A DNA stretch of 64,000 nt from Posidonia oceanica. Lineage: Eukaryota > Streptophyta > Magnoliopsida > Alismatales > Posidoniaceae. The translations under genes were made by a program, and so were the position numbers. Shown piece after piece: positions 1 to 10,828 of the stretch. The notes under the pieces were generated by a model. The model searched no databases. It saw only the letters and a list, made by a program, of their open reading frames with translations, and was not told the origin of the DNA. Location of the stretch: the NCBI GenBank assembly GCA_037176725.1, contig JAZBRS010000077.1:3286001-3350000 (forward strand). The letters run 5' to 3'. How positions within the stretch are numbered: the stretch's first letter is position 1; each line of letters starts with the position of its first letter.

Positions 1-2
1 CT

Positions 3-1206
3 TTCAACCTTGACCTGATCCCCAAGAGGGAGGATCTCGTTGCCATCTGGTAGAGGCCCCAAGAGCCATTCGGGGAGTATGTCGGTCACTAGCGCTCCTT
101 AGCCGCCCAGGTCAAAGGTAGACCCTCCGAGGAGGATTCTATCGAGATGATCGTTAAAGGGACGCTGCCAGCAACTGGAACTCTGCTTTGCATTCAGCAC
201 ATCACTAGCCATGCATCGCTAATTAGGGCTGGCGTTCGCATGGAAAGCTCGCTGCGAAGTGGGCATTTCCCCGCACTTTCTGTATTGGCTAGGCAGGCCA
301 ACACCTCCAGCAATCGCCACAGCAACAACAACAGCAACAACTCCGCTCCTGACTACTCCGAACAGCTCATCGAAGCATGCACCGATCCCCCTGAAGAGCC
401 TGCATGTGCAGAGAGTCAGCTAGACCCTTTTTCGCTAGAGCACGCACCTAATTATGCACCCACTGAGTACACTGCCACCGTCGAGCTCGTGCATCACGTC
501 GCACCCGCTCGGCAAGGACTCCATCTAGGGCAAAGACGACCTCGTCGGGCTGAGTGTGATTACACACCTCTGCCCGAACCACTGAGCATCATCTTCCCTC
601 AAGTTGAGTCGCTCTTGAGACTCCCGGCTGTCCGTCCGCCACCAAATCTCCCTCCGTGGTGGCATGATACGGATCAATTCTGCAGTTTCCATCGGGCCAT
701 CGGGCACTTGACGGACAATTTCCTTACTCTCCGGGATGCCGTTCAGTGCCTGATCGATTGTAGGATCATCAGTGTTGACGAGTAGGAGCCAGCACTTGCA
801 CATAAACCTGCACCAGCACTTGCATACCCTAGTGTAGTCAACCCTTCCTCTTCCGAGCCTACAGGCTTCACAGCTGCCGGAACCTCAGGGGTCTACATCA
901 GACTTTTCGGAGTCCAGCTCTGCCCCGGTGGATCCTTCTGATTCCATCGGCGTAATCCCCTTTTCCTGCCTTTCTTATCTCATCCGAGGGACGCTTGGAG
1001 ATGCAACGACAGCGTTGACAGTAAGCCCAGGTGCAGTGTCGTCCAGGTCAGTTCCTTCTCCAACTTTTGCAGCCCCAGTGCTCCCCGCACTGCCGTCAGC
1101 AGCTCTAGTAGCCCCAATGCTCCCCGCACTACCAATAGTGGACCTCGCCTACAGCATCAGCAGTGTAGGAGCGAACTAAGTGCCTCCCTCCCGAGGTTGC
1201 TGACAA
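3..1206 (+). pseudogene. Broken gag (C-terminal part) of element I
   Basis: Frame 3 from base 3 encodes the end of a plant Ty3/gypsy gag core (FNLDLIPKREDL... then FGEYVG), the linker ESSLRSGxFPALSVL shared with elements A and C, a basic Asn/Ser-rich stretch, and the module RLPAVRPPPN...FCSFHRAIGH that precedes the nucleic-acid-binding knuckle. Stops lie at 51-53, 96-98 and 783-785. At the first and last, element C has CAG, so both fit C-to-T decay. The last knuckle cysteine is Phe (DNFLTL where element A has DSCFTL). The open stretch 147-785 is a remnant, not a gene. Homology continues out of frame to a conserved CAA|GTAAGT at 1206/1207. Nothing of the protease remains. Confidence 0.8.
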
Positions 1207-1212
1207 GTAAGT
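1204..1212 (+). promoter_or_regulatory. Splice-donor-like site at the end of gag, element I
   Basis: The sequence is CAA|GTAAGT, directly after the shared string GAGGTTGCTGA. Elements C (43970-43978) and D (minus strand, 56194-56202) have CAG|GTAAGT at the same place, followed by T-rich sequence. Ogre elements are known to splice an intron after the protease region; that this site is used is inference. Confidence 0.5.
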
Positions 1213-2940
1213 CTCCCTTACCTCTCTTTTGTTTCCTGCATTGTCTTTTCTTTTCGTTTCGTTTTGTTTTTGTGTTTTCTCGTCTTGCCTGAAAATCATA
1301 AAAAGCATAAAATCAACAAAACCCATTAAAAAACATGCATCCCTTTCTGCTTCTTGCATTCATTCCCTCATCGGGCTGGCAACCCTAACTGCTCGGCGAT
1401 AGGTCTATTAACCTATCACTTCCGAACTGATATCCCTAACTATTCGGCGATAGGTCCGTCAACCTATCACTTTGCACGTTCTTCTGCATATATCATCTCA
1501 TATCTATCATTCTTTGTACATGTCTATCATCATGCATATCATCTTCTGCACATACATGTCATTTCTTGCATCCTGTAAAAGACAAAAGCACAAAAAAAAT
1601 CAAGAAAATCGAAAAACGCAAAAATATTTTCTCGCATTGCTGCTGGTTTTCCCTTTTTATGTTTTCCTAAACCAAAAACCATAAAAAATACAAAACCAAT
1701 GCAAAAACCTAAAAACATGTTTGTCCACTCCCCTACTAAAATATACAAAACCCATAAACATTTGTATAATCAGAAACCTGGCTATGGACAAACAAGCAGT
1801 GCCTGGAGGATGTCAAGCAATGACAATCTCAGGCAGGTCTCACCCGAGTAGCGCCATCTCTTGCATGTGGCTACAGAGTGAGACTGAGCGCAAATTAGAG
1901 CATCTGCTGAGTTTCAGAACTCCCAGAAGCGAGATCCACCCTATCAAGAGAGTCCACCAGACATGGAGAGGACTGAAGCAGAGTAGAGCATAGCCAGAGG
2001 CTGCCTGTACACATTGTAGAGGCTGAAGGTGTATGCCGATCAGCCGAACTCCTAATGCCTCACCTGGGACCGCTACCCTAAGAGGGTGAAGTCATGCATA
2101 TCCAAAAGAATAGAGATCATGTGAGCAAAAGAATATGATAACATGATATGCATGCTGAGCATAAAAGAAAAATAAAGAAAGAAGTTGAAGAAAGAAGGCG
2201 CTCATAAGAGGAGTGATTCGGACGAGCGTCAAAGCCCCCCTCAGCTTCCAACTTCAAGCGCCACACTGGCAACTGCATGGGACACTTAATCAAGAGGACC
2301 TGGCCCTACCCTCCGAGCGCAGCAGCACGCTCCAATCCCCTGTGCAGACAACACTTACTTCCCTGGCAGGCTAGATGCAACTCCAGTCACTCAAGAGGGG
2401 AAAAGAAATCATTCCACGAGCATTAAAAGCGGTAGTCAGTCCTCGAGGAATTGAGACGGAGGTTGTGAAGCTGCATCCAACGCTTCTGCTACCTGCATGC
2501 AGCCAAAGGCTATACTCTGCAAAGCCAAGGCCTCATCCCGAGCCAAGAATGAGAATGAGAGCCACCGACCGCAACTCGGCATGGCATTGCTCGAGGATCG
2601 AATCTCCTGAGTTAGAAAATGCAGAAGCACCTTCTTAGCAGCTGCTTTTGAGTCCAAAACCACCAAAACATGCATGCTGTAATATATTGTTATTTTCTTC
2701 CCTTCTCCCTATTTTCAAAAACCAGAGCCAAGGATGAGCATCTTTTGCCTGCCTCGCTCAGAGGCTGCGCGCTTTTCAAAGTTTTGCCGCCCACCGCTTT
2801 GGGTAGGTCCTTGATGATCGGTGTGTCCCTCGTATGTCACTTCGTGACGCCACGAAGCATGCCCACGCTGAGACCATTGCACACCCACCATGGGGGGTTT
2901 CCTGTTTTCTCTGTATCATTTTGCATTCCTCATTTCCTTG
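1213..2940 (+). other. Non-coding 3' internal region of element I, first part
   Basis: T-rich, then A-rich sequence without a credible gene. Apart from the hairpin pair at 1368-1472, the stretch 1780-2740 is alignable with 44720-45720 of element C, including the strings agagtccaccagacatggagag and gcagcagcacgctccaatccc (each 20-odd bases, shared with few changes). Its conservation between two old copies without an open frame suggests a cis-acting or merely inherited role; the function is unknown. Confidence 0.6.
1368..1472 (+). repeat. Two paired-hairpin units, element I
   Basis: Each unit is a short hairpin with a CCCTAA-type loop (GGCA..CCTAA..TGCT; GATAT..CCTAA..CTAT) followed by a second hairpin GATAGG / CCTATC around the loop TCCGTCAA or TCTATTAA. 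These are the first members of the covarying hairpin family that fills the 3' regions of all elements here. Confidence 0.7.
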
Positions 2941-3047
2941 CATTTAGGCTAGCACCCCTAACTGCTCGGCGATAGGTCCGTCAACCTATCATCCATTCAC
3001 CCATTCATCCATCTTTTGCATTTTGGTGCCAGGGGCGCTTCGGCTGT

Positions 3048-3100
3048 CCCCTGGTATCATCCCTGATACCAAGGGCATCTTTTTACCGTCTTGTGGTATC
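3048..3100 (+). other. Three-arm alternative-hairpin module, copy 1
   Basis: Arm 1 CCCCTGGTATC (3048-3058), arm 2 GATACCAAGGGCA (3065-3077) and arm 3 TGTGGTATC (3092-3100). Arm 2 can pair with arm 1 or with arm 3 but not both. The module recurs at 3330, 29539, 46062 and 46608, and in part on the minus strand at 54043. Confidence 0.65.
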
Positions 3101-3329
3101 GTCCCCCTCATCCCATCGAGCTGGCAGCCCTAACTGCTCGGTGATAGGTCCGTCAACCTATCACCCTGCATTCATTATTCCATCGCATCCCCCACTGGCA
3201 TTGCACCTCGCACGGTGAGCCCCTGCATCCATCTCACTGCATTCAAGCTGGTACCCCCAACTACTCAGATGACAAACCCGTTAGTGTTGTCTCCACCCTG
3301 TATTTTGATGCCATGGGCACTTCGGTTGT

Positions 3330-3383
3330 CCCCTGGTATCATTCACCGATACCAGGGGCATCTTTTTGCTGCCCCATGGTATC
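3330..3383 (+). other. Three-arm alternative-hairpin module, copy 2
   Basis: This is the best-preserved copy. Arm 1 CCCCTGGTATC (3330-3340) is the exact reverse complement of the start of arm 2 (GATACCAGGGGCA, 3348-3360), with a 7-base loop. Arm 3 TGCCCCATGGTATC (3370-3383) is a near-complete complement of all of arm 2, with one bulged base. Confidence 0.7.
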
Positions 3384-3737
3384 CTATTTCCATCTGCATT
3401 GGGCTGACATCCCCAACTGTCGCGGGAGCATCTCTGGACCTCTGTCGTGCCTTCCGGTTCGGTATCCGTGCCCCCTTTCCACCCTTATTCGGGCTGATAG
3501 CCCTAACTATCCGGTGATGAGTCCGTTAACTCCTCATCGGGCTGATAGCCCTAACTATCCGGTGATGAGTCCGTTAACTCCTCATCGGACTGATAGCCCT
3601 AACTATCCGGTGATGAGTCCGTCAACCCCTTAGAGGGCCGATACTCCCTAACTATCCAGCAATAGGTCCGTTAACTTATCACCCTTTCGTCGTAGTGTAA
3701 TAGCATTCTGTTGCATGACATTAGCATTTCATCATCA

Positions 3738-4640
3738 CCCGAGCATCACGTGCTTGGGATTCGAACCCCTGGCTAGCGTACTGCCTAAGGTAGCATCCTC
3801 AGCACCCACAAGACTCTGGCAGCTTGCCGGCTTTGGATGATACTCGCAGTAGTGCGCGGCCTCGAGATCGCCTTCTTGGTTTCGCATGTCCGGCGCTCCA
3901 CTGTCTATATACTGCATCCCACTGCATAACATTAGCATTTCATCACATAACATCATATAGCTTTCTTGTATCCTCTGTAGAGTCAGTCTTAGTATTGCAT
4001 CTCATCATCACACGGACATGGCATGCTTAGGATCCGATCCCCTGGCTCGTGTATTGCTTAAGGTACCATCCTCAGCACCCGCAAGACTTTCGCAGCTTGC
4101 CCACTTCGGATGGCACTTACAGCAGTACGCGGCCTTGGTATCGTTTTCTCGGTTCCGCGTGCCCGACGTTCCACTGTTTATACCCTGCATTTCACTGCAT
4201 AGCATCGCGCGCTTAGGATTCGAACCCGTCATTCGCATACTACCTAAGGTAGCATCCTCAGCACCCGCAAGACTTTCGCAGCTTGCCGGCTTCGGATGGT
4301 ACTCGCAGTAGTGCGCGGCCTCGGATCGTTTTCTCGGTCTCGCATGCCCCATTGCATAACATTGCATTCTTATTGCACTGCTACTCCTCTGAATTCATTA
4401 CATCAACTTCCACATCCCATTTCCATGTCATGGTGTGCTTAGGAAATCGAACCCCTAATCGCGCATTGCTAAAAGTGACATCCTCGGCACCCGCAAGACT
4501 TTCGCAACTTGCCGGCTTAAGATGACACCTGCAGCAATGCATGGCCAAGATCGCTACCTTGGCATTACGTGCCGGCCATCGCATGCACATCCACAGTATC
4601 TCTCTTTCAACATCCTTCCTTTAGCCTTTCACTTTCAACA
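3738..4640 (+). repeat. Four tandem units with a reverse-complement tRNA T-arm (B-box-like) core
   Basis: Units start near 3751, 4021, 4210 and 4438. Each begins (c)ttaggATTCGAACCCctgg, continues with gcttaaggtagcatcctcagcacccgc-like and ctttcgcagcttgccggc-like strings, and ends with a shared tail. On the minus strand GGTTCGAATCC matches the eukaryotic tRNA B-box consensus. The second and fourth units have decayed cores. Two more units lie at 47280 and 47540 in element C. No full cloverleaf or A box is convincing, so a tRNA-derived (SINE-like) or tRNA-mimic origin is a guess. The following bases to 4985 hold nothing recognised. Confidence 0.55.
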
Positions 4641-4985
4641 CCTGCAACGCCTATGCCTACAGTAGAAGCTTGGCAAATGGCACCCCCGCGCTAGAGCTGC
4701 ACACCGCTTAGCGCACCCAATCATCCGGCTCTCCTGAAGTATGGCCCGACGATGTTGCATTGCATTTTTCCGCCTTTTCCGCGTGCATGCTTCACCCGCT
4801 TCCCCCCGGAGGAGTACAGCGCAATGAGCATTAGCATAGGCATCACATTTGCAATAGCGTAAGCATTACATCTACATTCATCTGCATTTGGCGACGAGTC
4901 ATGACTTTCGGTGCATTCGCCGAATAAGTGACTCACGTCTATAGCAACGTCTGACTCTCTCCAGTCAGATGGGGTGTCTTGTCAA

Positions 4986-5034
4986 CCCTGAGCAGCGGCC
5001 TCGCTTCGCTTGACCTCACTCAGGGAGGGGCATC
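4986..5034 (+). promoter_or_regulatory. Polypurine tract and overlapping hairpin, element I
   Basis: CAGGGAGGGG (5021-5030) lies four bases before the LTR start and fits a plus-strand primer. CCCTGAG (4986-4992) and CTCAGGG (5019-5025) form a stem whose 3' arm overlaps the tract. The same arrangement stands before the LTRs at 31708 and 48070. Confidence 0.75.
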
Positions 5035-7603
5035 TGTAGACACGCCATTTTGACAGGCTGAACTAGTGCAATCTCTTTGGTGGCTTCTGAACCAAACACC
5101 TTAACCTAAACCCAAAATCACACCCTTTTTTCAAAACCAAACTCCAAATCAAACCCCAAAAACAAACCTAGAACTACACTCATTTTCTAACCCAAAAACC
5201 ATCCAAAAACCCTAGGAAAACCCATCCTTCCTAACCTAGAAAACCCTCCAAAAACCCATAGAATTACCTACCAAAACTACTCCCAAAAATCATAGAAAAC
5301 CTAGGTAGAACCACCCTTTTTCTACACCCATCATTCCAAACCTAGAAAACCCTCCAAAAACCCTTAGAATCTCCCACCAAAACTACTCCCAAAAACCTTA
5401 GAAACCCTAGGTCACACACTCACCCAAAACCACTCCAAACCCAAGCCATTATCCTTCTCATCTCTCCAAATTAACCTTTTCTCTCTCCAAATTATTCTTT
5501 TCTCTCTCCTCTCTATCCTCCTTCTCATTATCCTTCTTTTCCTTTCCTTCTTTCTCCTTTTCTTGCTTTCCAGTGGGCCCATCTATGCTTCTTTCCTCCC
5601 TTTATTTTATCTGTATTTTTACTTCATTTTATTTTGTTTCATTTTCTTTCCTCCCCTCCCTTCCTTTCTTTCTTTCTTTCTTTCTTCCTCTCCTTCTTTA
5701 TTTTCCTTTCTTCCACTTTAAACCCCTAAAACTCTAATTACAAAGGAAAACACAAGAAGAAACAAATCAAAACCTTAAAAAGAAATAATTAAAAAACTTG
5801 GACAAACAATCAGAAGAAAAATCCAGCTAAAAAGCAACTAAAAACTAAGAATGCAATCCAAAAACATAAAAACAAACAAGAGGAAAATGCTATTAAAAAA
5901 CAAACAAAAGAAAAATATAATCAAAACAAACAAAAAGAAAGAACCCTTTTAAAAAAAATAACAATCAAAAGCAAATCCTAAGAAAGAAAAAACAATCAAA
6001 GAACCTAGGATGAGTAATTAAAAATCAACAGCAAACAATTAACAAACCTAAAGAAACAATTAAAACACAAACTTAAAATAATTTAAAAGGCTTAATTAAA
6101 AAGAAAAAAGAGAGGAAAAACTTGATAAGTAAAGCTTAACTTAAAAATAATTAAAAAACTTAACAAACATTTAAAACAAACTTAAAAAAACAATTTAAAG
6201 AAAAACTTAAGAAAAATTATAAAAACCAAAACCAAAACTAAAACCCCTCTTAACCCTAATTTAAAGAATTAAAAAACAATCCTTTAAACCCTAACGAAAA
6301 AATCTTAACCTAAAAATAACTACTCTAAAAATATTTCCAAACCCCCTTTTTATTTTTCAAACTTTCTTCCTTTTCCTCCCAAATTCCCTTTCTTTTCTTC
6401 TTCACCATTTTCTCTCTTTTTTTCTTTTCCCTTTCTTTTTTCTTTTTTCGTCGACCTGGCCCCCAGCAGCATTCTCCCCTCCTTTCTTTCTTTTCTTTTT
6501 TTCCTTTTTCCTGTAGCCCGGCCCACTGCAGCCCGCTCCTCCTCCTTTCCTTCTTTTCCTTCCTTTCTTCTTCTTCTTCCTTCTCTTTTCTCCCGCGGCC
6601 AACAGCAACCCATCTTCCCTCCTTTTTCAAAATCCAGATTTCCCCCTCCGTCACCATCACCCAGCCTGCCACCTTTGCTCTCACACCCTCTCTCAGCCCT
6701 CCCGTCCTTGGCAGTGCATCTCCCGCAGCGGCAATAACTCCGGCTGTCGCGCGTCACGTCCGGCAGCTCACCTTTCAGCTGCAGTTCCCCCACGCTCGTG
6801 GATTCAAATCCACCGCTCACGCTCGACCTCCAGTTAAAACCAGCCCTTAGCCATCTCCTTCACCACCTTTGGCTAGAATTGAGAGAACTAGAGAGAGAGC
6901 GTGAGACCTAGAATCCTCCTCCTCCTTCCTCTGAAAAATCCAACCTTCCTTCTCCTGAGCAACCAAACCACCTTCCACCTCCAAAACTCTCCCAAATTCA
7001 TCCCCAATCCACACCCAATCACCCAGCATCCACTCCTCTCCTCCACCGCCCAGCCTTCTCCCAGAATCAACCCCAAACACCCACAGCCACCACTCACAGA
7101 ACCAACCTCCTCCCACCTCCAAATTCCCCGCACTCCAGTCCACAGAATCCCCTCCAACTCCTCCACCCAACTCACCGAAACACCACCTTCCCAGACCTCC
7201 CGACCTTTCACCCACAGACCCACCACAGTCCCCACACTCCACAGCAAACACTTGCACCCAATTTCTGTCCGAAATCACCAAACTAGCTCCCACCCAGCAC
7301 AGCCTCCACCAACCCAATTCGACCCCCTCTCCACCATCACCAAGCCTCCAGCAACCACCAGAAGCTTCCACCCAACTCAAGGAGCGACAGAGCATCACCC
7401 CCACCTCCAGCTGAACCGGCTGTACCCAAAATTCCATTTTCCTTCCACCGGCATGCAAGCTCGCACCTGTGCTGCTTCTGAGCTCCGGAGGACCACCAGG
7501 AGCTGAACTGGATCTTCGTGTGCCACCGGGAGCGCCTGCAGCAGCCGCACCGTCATCGCCGTCCTCTGCTCAACCCACCGAGGTCGGGGGAGCACACCAG
7601 CCG

Positions 7604-7618
7604 TGGAAAAAGGTAACC
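7604..7618 (+). promoter_or_regulatory. LTR splice-donor-like site 1, element I
   Basis: GGAAAAAG|GTAACC at 7612/7613, at the end of the GC-rich segment. LTRs of A (17098/17099), B (12943/12944), C (49166/49167) and E (minus, 62950/62949) have a donor-like GT at the same position in otherwise poorly aligning sequence. Confidence 0.45.
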
Positions 7619-8199
7619 CACCTCACCATTAGCTTAGTTTCTTCTTCCTCTTGCTTCCCAACCCCTTAGAGTTAGGTTCTGGTCTCTGTCGCACCGAGTC
7701 GTCGCCGCCGTTGACCCTTCTTCTCCGACGTGCTCGCTGCACGCAGACCAGGCTCCGGACATCCGCAGCACTCGCTGACGACGCTCCGAGCACCGTGGAG
7801 GCCCCAGGAACTCCGTCCTGCCCTCCGCTTCCGCCGAGAACGCCTCCAGCTCCAGTTCTGGCTCCAGCACCTCCTGTAGAGCTCCGCCGCCTCCTCCGGT
7901 CCGCTCAGCCCTCCGTCATGCCTCGCCAACCAGCCTTCGACCTCCGGGGGGTTCCCCTGCAGCTCGCCGACCCTCCAGCTCCGCTGGAACGCGTCTCCTC
8001 CTCCGGCACAGATGCCTGCAACTCCTTGCTACCGTGTTTAGATTATTTTAATGCCGTACGTTTGTTTTCGTTTTATTTTTCTGTTAACTTAGTAATTTTA
8101 CCATCATATTGCATCTCTTCCCTGCAGTTTTATTTATTTTCTTTCGAGTCCAGCCACAGTTTAAGTCTGATTTAATTCTGACTAAAAACTATATTGCAT

Positions 8200-9180
8200 T
8201 GCATGAAATCTCTGTAGTTTCTTTTATTTACATGTTAGTCCTACTGTAGTTCAAAGTTTATTATTTTCTTTTAGTTTCAGCCCTACCATTTATTTTTATT
8301 GCATCTTGGTCCCTCTGCAGTTCAAAGCATATTAGTTTTCTTTAGTTTTAGCCCTGTAATTTATTTTTATTGCATTCTGGTCCTACTATAGTTCAAAATA
8401 CTTTACTGTCTCTTAGTTTTTAGTCCAGCAGTTTATTTATTTTGCATCTAGGTCCTCCAGTTGATAAATGTCATTTAAATGCATGTTTTTACCTTATTAC
8501 ATTGCTCTTAACTCCTGCTATTTACTTTATTTACAAATCAGTCCTCTGTTTAGTTGTTAAGTTTATTTAATTTCGTATTTTACCATATTACATTGTACTT
8601 TTATCCTGTTATTTCTTTATTATTGCTTTCCAGTCCTCTACATGTTAGAAAAATCATTTAATTGCATACTTTACCATATTAAATTGCATTTTAGCCCCTA
8701 CATGTATTTAATTTGCATTTAAGTCCACTGCATGCATTCACAGCATTCATTTAAATTGCATTTTTTCCATATTGCATTGCACTTCAGACCCTGCATTTTA
8801 TTGCATTTGCATTTAGGTCCTCAGTCCATTCAGATTTCATTTAATCTCTATTTTAAAACCTTATCGCATTATTAAAAAACCTAGAAACTTATTTTTATTA
8901 CACCCAGACCCATAGGTTTTCAAAATCATTGTATTTAGGTCCTTGGCTTTACATTTAGTTGCATCCAGGTCCCTAACTTTTCAAAATCATTGCATTTAGG
9001 TCCCTGGCTTTGCATTTAGTTGCATCCAGGTTACTATCTTTTCAGAATCATTGCATTTAGGCCCCTGATTTTAAAATTAATTGCATCTAGGTCCCTAGGT
9101 TTGCATTTTAATTACATTTAGGTCCTTTTCTTGCATTTTTACATGCATTGCACCCATACGTCATTGCACTTAGCACCCTA
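8200..9180 (+). repeat. Degenerate TTGCAT / AGGTCC repeats in LTR I
   Basis: About 35 to 50 bp apart, the strings TTGCATTTAGGTCC and TTGCATCCAGGTCCC alternate with T-rich spacers. The clearest run is 8890-9130. LTR B (13780-14415) and the A LTRs (17700-18240) hold related but shorter runs. They look like decayed minisatellites. Confidence 0.6.
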
Positions 9181-9410
9181 GCACACTTTTAAGCATTTTT
9201 AGCTCCCATGCATGTGGGAGGCTTTGTTCTGCACACCCCTAGGATCTTTTTGCACTTAGATCCCTTCTTTTCCCTGGTTCTTGGGTCTTCTGATCTTGAG
9301 GCCTGTGCAACTCCCGATTGGACTGCCGGATCTTCGCAACCAAGTTACCTGGACCACCTTGGTGGAGTGGACTCCCATGCTGACCAAGTTTACCTCTGAT
9401 CAGGCATCAG

Positions 9411-9425
9411 ATCTCCAAGGTAAGT
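9411..9425 (+). promoter_or_regulatory. LTR splice-donor-like site 2, element I
   Basis: ATCTCCAAG|GTAAGTCC at 9419/9420, a near-perfect donor consensus, followed by TCTGAACC.CTGCA. The same context carries CAG|GTATATCC in LTR A and CAG|GTATGTCC in LTR E. Confidence 0.55.
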
Positions 9426-9776
9426 CCTTCTGAACCACTGCATAGCACTTTGTTGCATATCACTTGCATTGCATGCATTGTTTTCTCACCGCGTTTTCCG
9501 TGCATGAAGATTAGGACTTCCCCTCTTGCCTGTCCACTCTACTTCCTCTTTTCGCGTACTCTTAGTGGCTTTGGGTTGAGTTCTCCTTGGACTCACTACA
9601 GATCCCGACCTTCTTCCCCCTTTTCCACGATCCGATTGCACCACGAGCTTTTGGCAGCGTGCGAGACACATCGTGGGACGGTTTAGTGGGAAACAGTCAC
9701 AGGATAGTGGTGATCCCTCTGCTTGCTCTCTTTCCCCCTTGTAGGTCTTCACACCTGCATTGCGTGGTCCTTAAGC

Positions 9777-10200
9777 AGTGTTTGTTTTCACACTTACACC
9801 GCTTGCCTCTCCTTACTTGTTTTACTTTTCCTCTTTGCATGTTTTTACATCTGCATTGCAAGGTTTTTACGATGTTTTGTTTCCGCACTTGCATCGCCTG
9901 TTTTCCTTCGCTCTTGCACCATTTTGCGTGCTAGCATCGGTTTTTGCTCGCTTTTGCACCGTTTTGCGTGCTAGCATCTGTTTTCGCCTGTTTTCACATC
10001 GTTTTGCGCACCCACACCTGTTCTTGCTCGTTTTTGCATTGTTTTGTGCGCCCGCTCTTGTTTTCCTTCGCCTTCGCACCGTTTTGCGTGCCGACTTTCG
10101 TTTCTCGCACCGTTTTGCGTGTTTGACGTTGTTTTCCTTTGCATGTCGCTTGCATGTGTATGGTTTTACCGCTGTTTTGTTTTATCGCCTGCATTCACAT
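9777..10200 (+). repeat. CACCGTTTTGCGTGC minisatellite in LTR I
   Basis: Roughly 30- to 50-bp units around CACCGTTTTGCGTGC, diverged from one another. The same minisatellite is at 18680-19425 and 35964-36710 (LTRs of A) and on the minus strand at 60280-60600 (LTR E). It keeps all plus frames open and so yields Cys/Phe-rich spurious frames. Confidence 0.75.
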
Positions 10201-10408
10201 TTAGGGCAATGATGCTTACTGCCTGGAGTTTTCATGAACCTGGGTTCGCCTGGTTCTGAACACAGACAGTGCTGCTGAGCACTTAGATAGCACGTTTAAT
10301 TCCTTGCACGCATTTCGTTACTTAGAGCACACCTTTGAGCATCTACTTAGGCATTCATGGCACTTAGGCATTCAAAGTATGCATTTCCCTGCGTATGCGA
10401 GCGTAAGC

Positions 10409-10531
10409 CTAGAAAGACCGATTATCGGGCATGTTGGGGGTGCCTAACACCTTCCCCGCACGTAATAGGAGTCCTTGCCCTTTCTCATGGCCCGTCATGA
10501 CCATATTGCCCTTATCCTAGGCACGAGTCAC
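10409..10531 (+). promoter_or_regulatory. Conserved LTR 3' block, element I
   Basis: About 120 bp (tagAAAGACCGATT ... GGGGGTGCCTAACACC ... GTAAtAGGAGTCCTT ... GGCACGAGTCA) is nearly invariant in every LTR in the window: 19666-19788, 36950-37072, 38345-38466, 50336-50462, and on the minus strand 59521-59650 and 59955-60075. GGTG/CACC pairs around a CCTAA loop. Likely an RNA-level signal of the R/U5 region; function unknown. Confidence 0.65.
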
Positions 10532-10655
10532 ATCATTTGCATCTCAATGCATCTCATTTCTTTTGCATTGCATCGCATTGCATCTTTTGCTTGGTCTTGC
10601 GTGTTTATTCACGCATTTCCCCGATTTTCCTTGTCTCCCGACTTAATAGACACAG

Positions 10656-10664
10656 TGGCGACTC
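10656..10664 (+). other. PBS-like relic inside LTR I
   Basis: GACACA-G-TGGCGACTC reproduces the LTR-end/primer-site junction (ACA-G-TGGCGACTCC) but lies 173 bp inside the LTR. See the counterparts in every other LTR. Confidence 0.5.
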
Positions 10665-10828
10665 TGATTTGTCTTATCTTCTTCTTTTCTTTCCTTTTTT
10701 CCCTTTTTAAGTGTTTTCGAGTTAAGTCTTCCTTCTCGGACATAGCTGCTAATAGTGAACCTGATTCTGATCGGTGCACGCGAGCTTTAGCATCGTGCAT
10801 GGACGATCCGAACACCGGGATTACTATA

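Larger units (their letters stand above)
2946..3690 (+). repeat. Cluster of paired-hairpin repeats, element I
   Basis: At least seven units of about 48 bp. Arm 1 pairs are GGCAG/CTGCT, GATAG/CTATC, GACA/TGTC or GTA/TAC around loop CCCTAA (or CCCCAA). Arm 2 pairs are GATAGG/CCTATC, GATGAG/CTCATC or GACAAA/TTTGTC-like around TCCGTTAA. Between 3481 and 3636 the unit is tandem (three direct copies). The paired changes keep the stems while the loops stay the same. Confidence 0.8.
1..10828 (+). mobile_element. Element I, 3' portion of a non-autonomous Ty3/gypsy (Tat/Ogre-like) retrotransposon
   Basis: The window opens inside a decayed gag gene. It is followed by about 3.8 kb of non-coding 3' region, a polypurine tract and a 3' LTR (5035-10828). 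The order gag, splice-donor-like site, hairpin repeats, tRNA-like units, polypurine tract, TGTAGAC is the same as in element C (41191-50666), and the two are alignable over long stretches (1-1210 with 42700-43975; 1207-2740 with 43973-45720; 3738-5034 with 47260-48069). No pol domain is present. The 5' half lies outside the window, so the target-site duplication cannot be checked; the base string after the LTR is gcagg. Confidence 0.85.
5035..10828 (+). repeat. 3' LTR of element I (5.8 kb)
   Basis: It starts TGTAGACACGCC after the polypurine tract and ends GGATTACTATA, a decayed form of the GGATCGCTACA end of element A. The internal order matches the element A LTR: C/A-rich start; CT-rich then A-rich tracts (5440-5700, 5740-6330, with a TTTC microsatellite at about 5664-5686); a GC-rich segment ending in a donor-like site (6450-7612); T-rich sequence with TTGCAT-AGGTCC repeats (8040-9180); a second donor (9419/9420); a GTTTTGC minisatellite; and a conserved 3' block. 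Open frames inside it (for example 6901-7506 and 7651-8175) show compositional bias and no known domain, so I treat them as non-coding. Confidence 0.85.

Noticed and set aside
3481..3636. Hammerhead-ribozyme-like string (TGATGAGTCCGT) in the hairpin repeats
   Set aside because: The core continues TAACTCCTCATC; the essential CGAAAC arm and a GUC cleavage site in the right geometry are missing. It belongs to the paired-hairpin family.
6325..6820. Glu/Lys-rich minus-strand frames
   Set aside because: Reverse of a CT-rich tract in LTR I; no domain and no conservation in LTR A.
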